Below are positions 1 to 5,287 of a stretch of DNA of 6,458 bases, piece after piece. A program made the position numbers and the translations under genes. The notes under the pieces were generated by a model that made no database searches, was not told the origin of the DNA, and saw only the letters and a list, made by a program, of their open reading frames with translations. Position 1 is the stretch's first letter. Every line of letters begins with the position of its first letter. Source of the stretch: Acidobacteriota bacterium (GTDB taxonomy: Bacteria; Acidobacteriota; Blastocatellia; Pyrinomonadales; Pyrinomonadaceae); contig JAIVGV010000103.1 in the NCBI GenBank assembly GCA_020201365.1, forward strand, positions 1 to 6,458. The letters run 5' to 3'.

Positions 1-215
1 CGCAAGTCCGGCGCGACGACGTGAAACTGTTCGCCGAGTGATGTGAGTTGATGACGCCACGAGTACCAGAATTCGGGGAAGCCGTGCAGCAAAAGGAGGA
101 GCGGGCGACTCTCATCACCCGATTCGGCGTAGTGCAAGCGCACGTCGCCCACCTGCGCGTAGGCGTGGCGGATGCGCGGGTCTGTGTTCGAGAGATCGCC
201 GCCCACGGTACTCAT
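1..215 (-). CDS. Alpha/beta hydrolase, epoxide-hydrolase type, 3'-truncated by window edge
   Basis: Seventy-one codons plus two bases are present, from ATG 215 to the window edge. The translation includes VGDVRLHYAESGD (22-34), LLLLLHGFPEFWYSWRHQL (39-57) and FHVVAPDLR (64-72). The order strand, HGFPE, W-S-W-R, then VVAPDLR is the start of an alpha/beta-hydrolase fold. HGFP is the oxyanion-hole motif typical of epoxide hydrolases and the related haloalkane/fluoroacetate dehalogenases. The nucleophile, cap domain and catalytic Asp/His lie beyond the window, so reaction and substrate cannot be decided. Start choice is firm: the ATG overlaps the TGA of the AtuA-like gene as ATGA, a usual translational-coupling junction, with only a weak GGAA upstream. 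Being co-translated with the AtuA pair, it probably hydrolyses an intermediate of the same pathway (inference). Confidence 0.88.
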   Translation of the reverse strand, partial: MSTVGGDLSNTDPRIRHAYAQVGDVRLHYAESGDESRPLLLLLHGFPEFWYSWRHQLTSLGEQFHVVAPDL

Positions 216-559
216 GGTTCAATTCCGAGCGAACGCGCTTCGTCGTCCGCGATCTCGATCTCCAAGCGGAGGAGCGCGGTCGAGAAAGTTTTGCCCTGCG
301 CGTCGGTCATCAGCGAGAGCGTGCCGCCGCCGCCCAAAGATTCGTGCAGGAGGAAGTTCAAGGCTTTCAGGTTCGGCAGCTCGAAGCGCTCGACCTCGCC
401 TTTGCAGATGCCGCCGAAGTGCCGTTTGACGCGCGCCGCGGTGACTTCGCGCACGAGCACGGGGTAGAACTCGTCGCGCAGCGCGATGAGCCCGACGTTC
501 GCCGTGTCGCCCTTGTCGCCGGAGCGCGCGTGCGCGAGTTTCAGGAGTTGCGCTTTCAT
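212..559 (-). CDS. AtuA-like C-terminal domain as a stand-alone protein
   Basis: 115 residues. The N-terminal hallmark LAHARSGDKGDTANVGLIAL (8-27) is the signature of the small domain at the C-terminus of AtuA-family proteins (AtuA-like ferredoxin-fold). Further family features are VTAARVKRHFGG (39-50), RFELPNLKALNFLLHESLGGGGTLSL (58-83) and DAQGKTFSTALLRLEIEI (86-103). In Pseudomonas AtuA this domain is fused to the DUF1446 part; here it is separate, starting 2 nt after the atuA TGA, so the two products very likely act as one complex. Its own Shine-Dalgarno lies within the end of atuA. Its TGA overlaps the ATG of the next gene (ATGA). The complete domain and intact start argue that this is an evolved split, not a broken fusion. 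Biochemical role unknown. Confidence 0.9.
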   Translation of the reverse strand: MKAQLLKLAHARSGDKGDTANVGLIALRDEFYPVLVREVTAARVKRHFGGICKGEVERFELPNLKALNFLLHESLGGGGTLSLMTDAQGKTFSTALLRLEIEIADDEARSLGIEP

Positions 560-561
560 CT

Positions 562-1929
562 TCAGACTTCCGTCACCTCGGCGCGCGGCTCGATCTCGGA
601 CTTAGGGATGAGCGCGGGCCAGTAGGCGACGATCTCCTCGACCTTCGGTCGCCCGCCCGCGAAGCCCGTCACCGCTGGCGGACCCGTGAGGATCAGAGGC
701 GCGATCTCCTTCGTGAACCGCTCGACCGCGTTGCGGTCCTGCCCGCGCACGCCGACGCGAAGCTGGACTTCGGGCGCGTCGGGCGAGGGCTCGCCCGCGA
801 GCGCGCCGTGCGTCGCGTTCGCGCCGACGAACTCGGTGTGGATGAGATCAAACTTTAGTCCGAGCCGTTCGAGCCGCGCGCGTAAAATCTGATCGGCGGC
901 TTGCGCTTTCTCGTAGGCTTGGGGCCACGCATAGACGAGCGTGCCGACGGCTTTGAAGCCCGCCGCGTAGCTGATCGAGACCTTATAAAATCCCGTCGCG
1001 GGCTTGCCCTTGATGCCGAAGACGCGGACGCGGTTCTCTCCGGCGTCTTCGAGTCGGATCGTCGTGAAGTCCGCCACGCAGTCGGGCGTGATGTACTCGT
1101 GCGGGTCGCCCATCTCGTAAACGAGCTGCTCTGTGACCGAAGGGACGTTGACGCGCCCGCCCGTGCCCTCGTGTTTGGTGACGACGAACGTGCCGTCGGG
1201 CGAAGCCTCGACGATGGGGAAGCCGACGTCCGCGAGGTCTGGGATTGACTGCCACTCGTACTGGCAGTTGCCGCCCGAACACTGCGCGCCGCACTCGATG
1301 ATGTGCCCGGCGATTGTCCCGGCGGCGAGCCTGTCCCAGTCGTCGGCGCGCCAGCCGAACTCATGGATGAGCGGCGCGAGCGTCAAACCCGTATCAGTCG
1401 CGCGCCCGGTGATGACGACCTGCGCGCCGCGGTCTAAGGCTTCGGCGATGGGCTGCGCGCCGAGATAGACGTTCGCGCTCTGGATGCGTTCGCGCACGGT
1501 CGAGAGCGGTTCGCCGGTGTCCATGTTGCGAAGCTCCAGCCCGCGCGAGAGCAGATCGTCTATGCGATCCATGATGTTGTCGCCGGTGACGACGCCGAGC
1601 TTGAGCCGCCCGCCGAGCCCCAGTTCGCGCGCCACGTCGCGGACGGCGTCGGCGCACGCGGGCGGGTTGACGCCCCCGGCGTTGGCGGTGACGCGGATGT
1701 CTCTTCGGACGCACGCGGGCAGAATCTCGCGCATGAGCGGCACGAAGTCGCGCGCGTAGCCCGCGCGCGGGTCGCGCGCGCGCTGCTTCTGCATGATGGA
1801 CATCGTGACTTCGGCGAGGTAGTCGAGCATTAAGTAATCTATCCGCCCGCCCTCGACTTGGCGCACGGGCGCGTCGAGCAAGTCGCCCCAGAAGCCCTGC
1901 CCGCACGCCACTCTGATCCGCTCTCTCAT
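562..1929 (-). CDS. atuA: AtuA-family protein (DUF1446), main domain
   Basis: 455 residues, matching the acyclic terpene utilisation AtuA family (DUF1446). AtuA belongs to the Pseudomonas citronellol/geraniol degradation cluster; its exact reaction is not established. Recognised stretches: an N-terminal strand with a Gly loop, RIRVACGQGFWGD (4-16), then IDYLMLDYLAEVTMSIMQ (30-47); TANAGGVNPPACADAV (81-96); LGVVTGDNI (111-119); VVITGRATDTGLTLAPLIHEFGW (171-193); IAGHIIECGAQCSGGNC (206-222); GTGGRVNVPSVTEQLVYEMGDP (255-276); TGFYKVSISYAAGF (312-325). Members are often about 580-600 residues with a C-terminal AtuA-like domain; here that domain is the next gene, 2 bp on. ATG 1929 is the only possible start: an in-frame stop lies a few codons upstream. 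No clear Shine-Dalgarno. Cys213, Cys217 and Cys222 are close together around the Gly-rich loop. The symbol is by family, not proven function. Confidence 0.92.
   Translation of the reverse strand: MRERIRVACGQGFWGDLLDAPVRQVEGGRIDYLMLDYLAEVTMSIMQKQRARDPRAGYARDFVPLMREILPACVRRDIRVTANAGGVNPPACADAVRDVARELGLGGRLKLGVVTGDNIMDRIDDLLSRGLELRNMDTGEPLSTVRERIQSANVYLGAQPIAEALDRGAQVVITGRATDTGLTLAPLIHEFGWRADDWDRLAAGTIAGHIIECGAQCSGGNCQYEWQSIPDLADVGFPIVEASPDGTFVVTKHEGTGGRVNVPSVTEQLVYEMGDPHEYITPDCVADFTTIRLEDAGENRVRVFGIKGKPATGFYKVSISYAAGFKAVGTLVYAWPQAYEKAQAADQILRARLERLGLKFDLIHTEFVGANATHGALAGEPSPDAPEVQLRVGVRGQDRNAVERFTKEIAPLILTGPPAVTGFAGGRPKVEEIVAYWPALIPKSEIEPRAEVTEV
567..571 (-). promoter_or_regulatory. Shine-Dalgarno for the AtuA-like C-terminal domain gene, inside the end of atuA
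   Basis: GGAAG on the minus strand lies 7 nt before the ATG at 559 and overlaps the last codons of atuA. A second candidate, GAGGTGA, is 13 nt from the ATG (579-573). Its presence shows that the split between the two AtuA parts is a real gene boundary with its own initiation site, not a frameshift artefact. Confidence 0.5.
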
Positions 1930-1966
1930 CGCTTCAGAAAGTAGTCAGCCCCCGCCAGACAAAGAG

Positions 1967-2029
1967 AGGCGAAAGCGGAGACCGCGCGGCAAACTCGAAA
2001 AAGCCCGACGCTGGTCTCCACCTTCGCCT
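1967..2029 (-). terminator. Long imperfect inverted repeat between the Asn/Arg-Gly gene and atuA
   Basis: Left arm 1967-1983 (AGGCGAAAGCGGAGACC) pairs with right arm 2013-2029 at 15 of 17 positions, leaving a 29-nt loop. It begins 32 nt after the TAA of the Asn/Arg-Gly gene. Read on the minus strand, the second arm is followed within a few bases by CTCTTTGTCT, a broken T-rich run, so an intrinsic terminator is possible. The long loop and imperfect T-tract make it atypical; a dispersed palindromic repeat or small non-autonomous element is the alternative. Confidence 0.45.
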
Positions 2030-2041
2030 TCCGCACTCCGC
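2014..2041 (-). repeat. Degenerate tandem heptamers, GCGGARN-like
   Basis: On the minus strand 2041-2014 reads GCGGAGT, GCGGAAG, GCGAAGG, TGGAGAC: four heptamers drifting from one consensus. Related words (GGCGAAA, GCGGAGA) appear in opposite orientation at 1969-1981, forming the other arm of the inverted repeat. Copy number is small, so this rests on pattern only. Confidence 0.4.
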
Positions 2042-2060
2042 TACCCGCGCGCCGCGTCTG

Positions 2061-3203
2061 TTAGTTCGACGGCGGCGGCGTGTTGCCGTTGTTCGCGTTG
2101 CCGGAGTTCGCGTTCATGTTGCCGCCGCGACCTCGGCGCGTGCCGCGGCGACTGCCGCGACGGGTCGTGTTCGTGTTGCCGCCCGTCATGTTGGCGTTCG
2201 CCTCGCCCGTGTTCGTCGTGCCCGACATGTCGTTGGCGTTGCCCGCCATCGTGTTGTCGTTCGCGCCCATGTTCATGTTGCCGCGACGGCGACCGCGGCG
2301 ACCGCGACGACCGCGCGTGCCCGTGCCCGTCATCGTGCCCGTGCCGGTCGTCTCAGTCGGAGCCGCGCCCGAAGTGTCGGCCGCGGGCGGCGTAGCCTCC
2401 ATGCCGGTCATCGCGCCGCGGCGACCGCGGCGGCGACCCATGCGACCGCCGCCTGAAGTCGTGAACGAGAACGAGTGCGTCTCGCCCTTGACGCTCGTCA
2501 GCGACAGCCCCGAAGCGCCCATGCGCTTGGCGCGCACCGAGACGATCTGCGCCGGAAGCTGTGTGCCGAAGCGAAGGCTGGCGGCGATCTGCCCGGGCCA
2601 AGACTTGGCGGTCATCGTGCCCGTCTGCTGGTTGCCGCCCGCGTCGAGCGTGAAGTTGTTGCCGGTGATCGTGAGCGTGGCGGGACCCGACAGGTTCATG
2701 TCGGGCGCGTTGACCGTCCCCGTGTACGTGCCGGAGAGATCGGCGTCCGTCCCGGCGGTGCCCATGCCCATGCCGCCGCCCGTCGTCTGCATCGCGCCTC
2801 CGGTCGTGTCGGTCGGCATCGCGCCGGTTGACGCAGCCGCGCCCCTGCGACCGCGGCGACCGCGGCGACCGCGGCGACCCATCCCCATGTTCATGTTGCC
2901 CATCGCGCCCGACGTGTTGTCGTTCGTGTTCGCCGACGCTTCGGGCGCGGCGGCGTTGGTGTTGTCGCCCGTGTTGGCGTTCATCCCGCCCATGTTCGCG
3001 TTCATGTTGCCGCGACGGCGCGCGCCGCGCCGACCGCGGCGGCGGCGACCCATGTTCGTCGTGCCCGCGTTCGTGTTGGACTGCGCCGTATTGCCGTTGT
3101 CGTTCTGCGCCAGCGCGACGAAGTCCGCGCCCGCGAAAACGACCGCGACGAAGACCGCGAAGAGTGCGGTGAGAAGGTTACGAGCTTGGTTTCTCCGAGT
3201 CAT
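2061..3203 (-). CDS. Exported Asn-rich / Arg-Gly-rich repeat protein with a central beta-rich domain
   Basis: 380 residues; I recognise no named family. Residues 1-32 look like a Sec signal peptide: basic start (TRRNQAR), hydrophobic core LLTALFAVFVAVVFAGA, likely cleavage at ALA|Q (32/33). The mature protein is Asn/Thr/Met/Gly-rich with five Arg-Gly blocks near residues 52-65, 109-121, 254-263, 297-308 and 348-361, largely (RRG)n. GNMN occurs four times (65-68, 102-105, 308-311, 361-364), usually right after an Arg-Gly block. Residues about 154-250 look folded: short alternating strands such as SGTYTGTV, ATLTITGNNFTLDA and LSLTSVKGETHSFSF suggest a small beta-sandwich or barrel. The order is repeats, domain, repeats. 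The net positive charge suggests binding to anionic polymers (cell surface, extracellular DNA, polysaccharide), but that is inference. It has its own strong Shine-Dalgarno and is flanked by gaps with inverted repeats, so it may be a single-gene unit. Ends in TAA. Confidence 0.82.
   Translation of the reverse strand: MTRRNQARNLLTALFAVFVAVVFAGADFVALAQNDNGNTAQSNTNAGTTNMGRRRRGRRGARRRGNMNANMGGMNANTGDNTNAAAPEASANTNDNTSGAMGNMNMGMGRRGRRGRRGRRGAAASTGAMPTDTTGGAMQTTGGGMGMGTAGTDADLSGTYTGTVNAPDMNLSGPATLTITGNNFTLDAGGNQQTGTMTAKSWPGQIAASLRFGTQLPAQIVSVRAKRMGASGLSLTSVKGETHSFSFTTSGGGRMGRRRGRRGAMTGMEATPPAADTSGAAPTETTGTGTMTGTGTRGRRGRRGRRRGNMNMGANDNTMAGNANDMSGTTNTGEANANMTGGNTNTTRRGSRRGTRRGRGGNMNANSGNANNGNTPPPSN
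2271..2291 (-). repeat. 21-bp direct repeat, copy A (other copy 3000-3020)
   Basis: The 21 bases here are identical to 3000-3020. The core GTTCATGTTGCC also occurs at 2112-2123 and 2889-2900, giving four copies of a GNMN-coding word (GGCAACATGAAC on the coding strand). The identical copies lie 729 bp apart on either side of the central domain, in the same reading frame, suggesting the flanking repeat regions arose by duplication or gene conversion. Confidence 0.75.
2847..2880 (-). repeat. Tandem 9-bp repeat coding for (RRG)n
   Basis: On the plus strand the unit GCGACCGCG repeats head to tail from 2847 (three full copies and a partial one). On the coding strand it gives the Arg-Gly block at residues 109-121. 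Similar but less regular tracts are near 2285-2320 and 3010-3050. Such nearly exact tandem units can expand or contract by slippage, so the block length may vary between strains. Confidence 0.8.
3000..3020 (-). repeat. 21-bp direct repeat, copy B (other copy 2271-2291)
   Basis: Exact copy of 2271-2291. It encodes the junction between the first Arg-Gly block and the first GNMN motif (residues 62-68), equivalent to the junction at residues 305-311 in copy A. Recombination between the two copies would delete the whole central domain while keeping the frame (729 bp is 243 codons). Confidence 0.75.
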
Positions 3204-3212
3204 GTCAGTTCA

Positions 3213-3218
3213 TCCTCC
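3213..3218 (-). promoter_or_regulatory. Strong Shine-Dalgarno for the Asn/Arg-Gly protein gene
   Basis: GGAGGA on the minus strand ends 9 nt before the ATG at 3203. It is the best ribosome binding site in the window. It fixes the start of the low-complexity gene and argues that the minus-strand frame, not the long opposite-strand open frame, is the translated one. Confidence 0.75.
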
Positions 3219-3252
3219 AGTGGTTGAAACGTGCCGCGCACAAAGTCGTGCC

Positions 3253-3272
3253 CCGCTCTTCGGCGAGAGCGG
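3253..3272 (-). promoter_or_regulatory. Short stable hairpin in the 5' leader of the Asn/Arg-Gly protein gene
   Basis: CCGCTCT (3253-3259) and AGAGCGG (3266-3272) form a perfect 7-bp stem with a 6-nt loop. It lies about 35 nt upstream of the Shine-Dalgarno of the next gene. No T-run follows on the minus strand, so it is more likely a leader structure or mRNA-stability element than a terminator. Confidence 0.35.
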
Positions 3273-3303
3273 TTCGGGGAACTCGATATCCTCAGGGGTT
3301 GCA

Positions 3304-3357
3304 GGTGGCGCAATTCTCGCACAAAACGGCGCGGAGTTGCAAAAATTTTGCGCCACC
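3304..3357. repeat. Perfect 10-bp inverted repeat in the gap after the carboxylase gene
   Basis: GGTGGCGCAA at 3304-3313 is the exact reverse complement of TTGCGCCACC at 3348-3357, with a 34-nt spacer. It begins 16 nt after the carboxylase TGA on the minus strand. The spacer contains the dyad GCAAAAATTTTGC (3339-3351). It could be a terminator stem, but there is no T-run after the distal arm on the minus strand, or an operator pair. A weak promoter-like pair sits between and over the arms on the minus strand: TTGCAA at 3342-3337, 18 nt, GAGAAT at 3318-3313, about 110 nt before the next ATG. If that is the promoter, the arms would be placed for regulation. Confidence 0.5.
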
Positions 3358-3372
3358 CCGCGGCTGGCAGGC

Positions 3373-5232
3373 TCAGGCGAGGGCGGGCGGGAGGACGAAC
3401 TGACCGAGGTGCGCCCCGTCGAAGTTGCCGCAGACGCGCAGAGACAGTTCGAGCGCGTCGCGCACCTCTTCGGGCGCGACGACCGCGTCAACGAAGCCGC
3501 GCGCCGCGGCGTACTTCGCGTCGAGCTGTTGCTCGTAGTCGGCGCGGACGCGCTCCATCTCTTCTTTCAGCTTCTCGTCGGGCTGAAGCCCCTCGCGCTT
3601 GAGACGGTCGAGCTGCGTGCCGTAGATCGCCTGCACCGCCGAGTCGCCCTCCATCACGCCCATGCGGCCCGTGGGGAGGCTGAAGATGAAATCGGGGTCG
3701 AAGCCCTGCCCCGCCATCGCGTAGTAGCCCGCGCCCGAGGCGTGGTTGATCGTTAAGACCAACTTCGGCACGGCGGCGGTCGCCATCGCCTCGACGAAGC
3801 GCGCGCCCGCGCGGATGATCCCGGAATGCTCCGCCTCCGCCCCGACCATGAAGCCCGAAACGTCCTGCACGAAGAGGAGCGGCGTGCGGTGGCGGTTGCA
3901 GGTCTCGATGAAGTACGCGACCTTCTCCGCCGACTCCGTATAGACGATCCCGCCGAAGCGCGGCGGCGCGCCTCCCGGCTGACGGACTAGTCCGCGGCTG
4001 TTCGCGATCAAGCCGACCTGTATGCCGCGCACGCGCGCGTGCCCCGTGATCATCTCGCGCGCGTAGTCGGCTTGAAACTCGTCGAAGCTGTCGGCGTCAA
4101 CCACGCAGTCGAGCAGCGCGCGCGCGTCGTAGGGCTGCCGGTGATCTTCCGGGATCAGCTCGTACAAGTCTTCCGCCGGGCGAGCCGACTCTCCGCTCTC
4201 GGCGACCGAGAGCAGGTTCGACTTGTTCGCGGGGAGCTCCGCGACGAACTCCCTGAGCTTCCTGATGCACTCCTCGTCGTTCGCCGCGCGGTAGTGCGCG
4301 ACGCCGGAAATTTCGTTGTGGGTGCGCGCGCCGCCCAGAGTCTCGTTGTCAATCGTCTGCCCGGTCGCGCCCTTGACGAGGTTCGCGCCTCCCAAGCCCA
4401 TGAAGGAAGTGCCCTCGACCATCACGATCATGTCCGAGAGCGCGGGCAGGTAAGCGCCGCCCGCGACGCAGGGTCCCATCACCGCCGCGAGCTGCGGGAC
4501 GCGAAGATACCGGCGCATGATCGAGTTGTAGTAGAAGATGCGCGCCGCGCCGTACTGACCGGGAAAGACGCCGCCCTGAAAGGGGAGGTTCACGCCCGCC
4601 GAGTCAACGAGGTAGATGATCGGCACGCGCGACCGCATCGCGATCTCCTGCGCGCGCAAGATTTTCTTGATCGTCTCTGGCCACCACGAGCCAGCCTTGA
4701 CCGTCGCGTCGTTAGCCACGACGACGACCTCGCGCCCGCCGACGCGCCCCACGGTCGTCACCACGCCAGCCGCCGGAGCCCCGCCCTTGTACTCGTCGTA
4801 GGCGACGAGCAGACCGATCTCCTGCGAGTAGGAATCGCGAGCAAGCAACAACTCGACGCGCTCGCGGGCGGTGAGCTTGCCCTGCCGGTGCTGCCGCTCG
4901 ATCTTGTCCGCGCCGCCGCCGAGCTTTAGCTTCGCTTCGAGCGTCCTCAGTTCCTCGACCAGCTCGCGCAGCCGCGTGCGCTTCCCTTCACCCGCCGCTT
5001 GCGACTTCGGGCGCGACTGTCGCGCTTCGGATTTTCGCTCGTCTGACTTTCGCCCGCCGGTTTGCCGCGCGTCAAACTTTCGCCCGTCGGACTTCGAGGC
5101 TGGCGGTGTTGTTTGAGAGGCTGCCTGTTGAGCTGACTGCGCGCGCTCGTCGGCTTGAGGCGCGCTCGCCTGCGGCGCGGACGCGGGCGCGTCGGTCAAC
5201 TTTCGCAAAGGTCGGACTGTGAACTCGCTCAT
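3373..5232 (-). CDS. Acyl-CoA carboxylase beta (carboxyltransferase) subunit with long low-complexity N-terminal extension
   Basis: 619 residues. Carboxyltransferase subunit of a biotin-dependent acyl-CoA carboxylase (methylcrotonyl-, geranyl- or propionyl-CoA type): it moves CO2 from biotin on a partner subunit to an acyl-CoA in the cytoplasm. The N-half (about 85-345) starts with a helical segment and KIERQHRQGKLTARERVELL. It carries GVFPGQYGAARIFYYNSIMRR (221-241) and the acyl-CoA oxyanion loop CVAGGAY (255-261). The C-half (about 355-600) has FGGIVYTESAEKVAYFIE (427-444), DVSGFMVG (457-464) and the second oxyanion loop HASGAGYYAM (498-507). Family members usually have about 510-540 residues; the excess is residues 1-84, rich in Ala, Gln, Ser and Lys/Arg, with pentapeptide repeats. 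ATG 5232 is chosen because no other ATG occurs before the domain; it has no clear Shine-Dalgarno. GVMEGDSAVQA (525-535) differs from the VMGGEQAA I expect in methylcrotonyl/geranyl enzymes, so substrate is unassigned. No alpha subunit is in the window. Confidence 0.93.
   Translation of the reverse strand: MSEFTVRPLRKLTDAPASAPQASAPQADERAQSAQQAASQTTPPASKSDGRKFDARQTGGRKSDERKSEARQSRPKSQAAGEGKRTRLRELVEELRTLEAKLKLGGGADKIERQHRQGKLTARERVELLLARDSYSQEIGLLVAYDEYKGGAPAAGVVTTVGRVGGREVVVVANDATVKAGSWWPETIKKILRAQEIAMRSRVPIIYLVDSAGVNLPFQGGVFPGQYGAARIFYYNSIMRRYLRVPQLAAVMGPCVAGGAYLPALSDMIVMVEGTSFMGLGGANLVKGATGQTIDNETLGGARTHNEISGVAHYRAANDEECIRKLREFVAELPANKSNLLSVAESGESARPAEDLYELIPEDHRQPYDARALLDCVVDADSFDEFQADYAREMITGHARVRGIQVGLIANSRGLVRQPGGAPPRFGGIVYTESAEKVAYFIETCNRHRTPLLFVQDVSGFMVGAEAEHSGIIRAGARFVEAMATAAVPKLVLTINHASGAGYYAMAGQGFDPDFIFSLPTGRMGVMEGDSAVQAIYGTQLDRLKREGLQPDEKLKEEMERVRADYEQQLDAKYAAARGFVDAVVAPEEVRDALELSLRVCGNFDGAHLGQFVLPPALA
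5017..5091 (-). repeat. Five degenerate 15-bp tandem repeats coding for charged pentapeptides
   Basis: Within the carboxylase N-terminal extension, five in-frame 15-bp units encode SDGRK, FDARQ, TGGRK, SDERK and SEARQ (residues 48-72), consensus x-[DEG]-x-R-[KQ]. At DNA level the first and third units share GGCGGGCGAAAG-like ends, consistent with tandem duplication followed by drift. A second short duplication, ASAPQ twice (residues 17-26), lies upstream. The segment is predicted to be disordered and highly charged. Confidence 0.7.
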
Positions 5233-5287
5233 GTGCGGGCTCGAGAGCCGTCTGGCGGATCGAATTTTATTGCTGAACTATGCACGG

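Noticed and set aside
48..467. 139-codon plus-strand open frame at the left edge
   Set aside because: It overlaps, on the other strand, the hydrolase start and the AtuA-like gene, both with clear family motifs; its own translation has none.
562..564. Frameshift or sequencing error separating the two AtuA parts
   Set aside because: The downstream gene begins with ATG, a Shine-Dalgarno at 7 nt and a complete domain start, and the upstream gene ends after the natural domain end, so two genes explain the data better.
855..1906. Alternative minus-strand frames of 169 and 170 codons within atuA
   Set aside because: Ser/Arg- and Arg/Ala-rich out-of-frame readings of atuA; the main frame carries all the family motifs.
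2841..2880. CRISPR-like or satellite array
   Set aside because: The 9-bp units are in frame, encode RRG and have no spacers, so this is a coding tandem repeat.
2080..3756. 558-codon plus-strand open frame as a gene
   Set aside because: It starts at GTG without a ribosome site, is low-complexity Pro/Arg/Val, and mirrors the minus-strand repeat gene, which has a signal peptide, strong Shine-Dalgarno and a fold-like domain. It also runs into the 3' end of a certain gene (carboxylase).
4039..4929. 296-codon plus-strand open frame inside the carboxylase gene
   Set aside because: It lies opposite the well-conserved carboxyltransferase domain and its translation is Arg/Val/Asp-rich without any motif, a usual shadow frame in GC-rich DNA.
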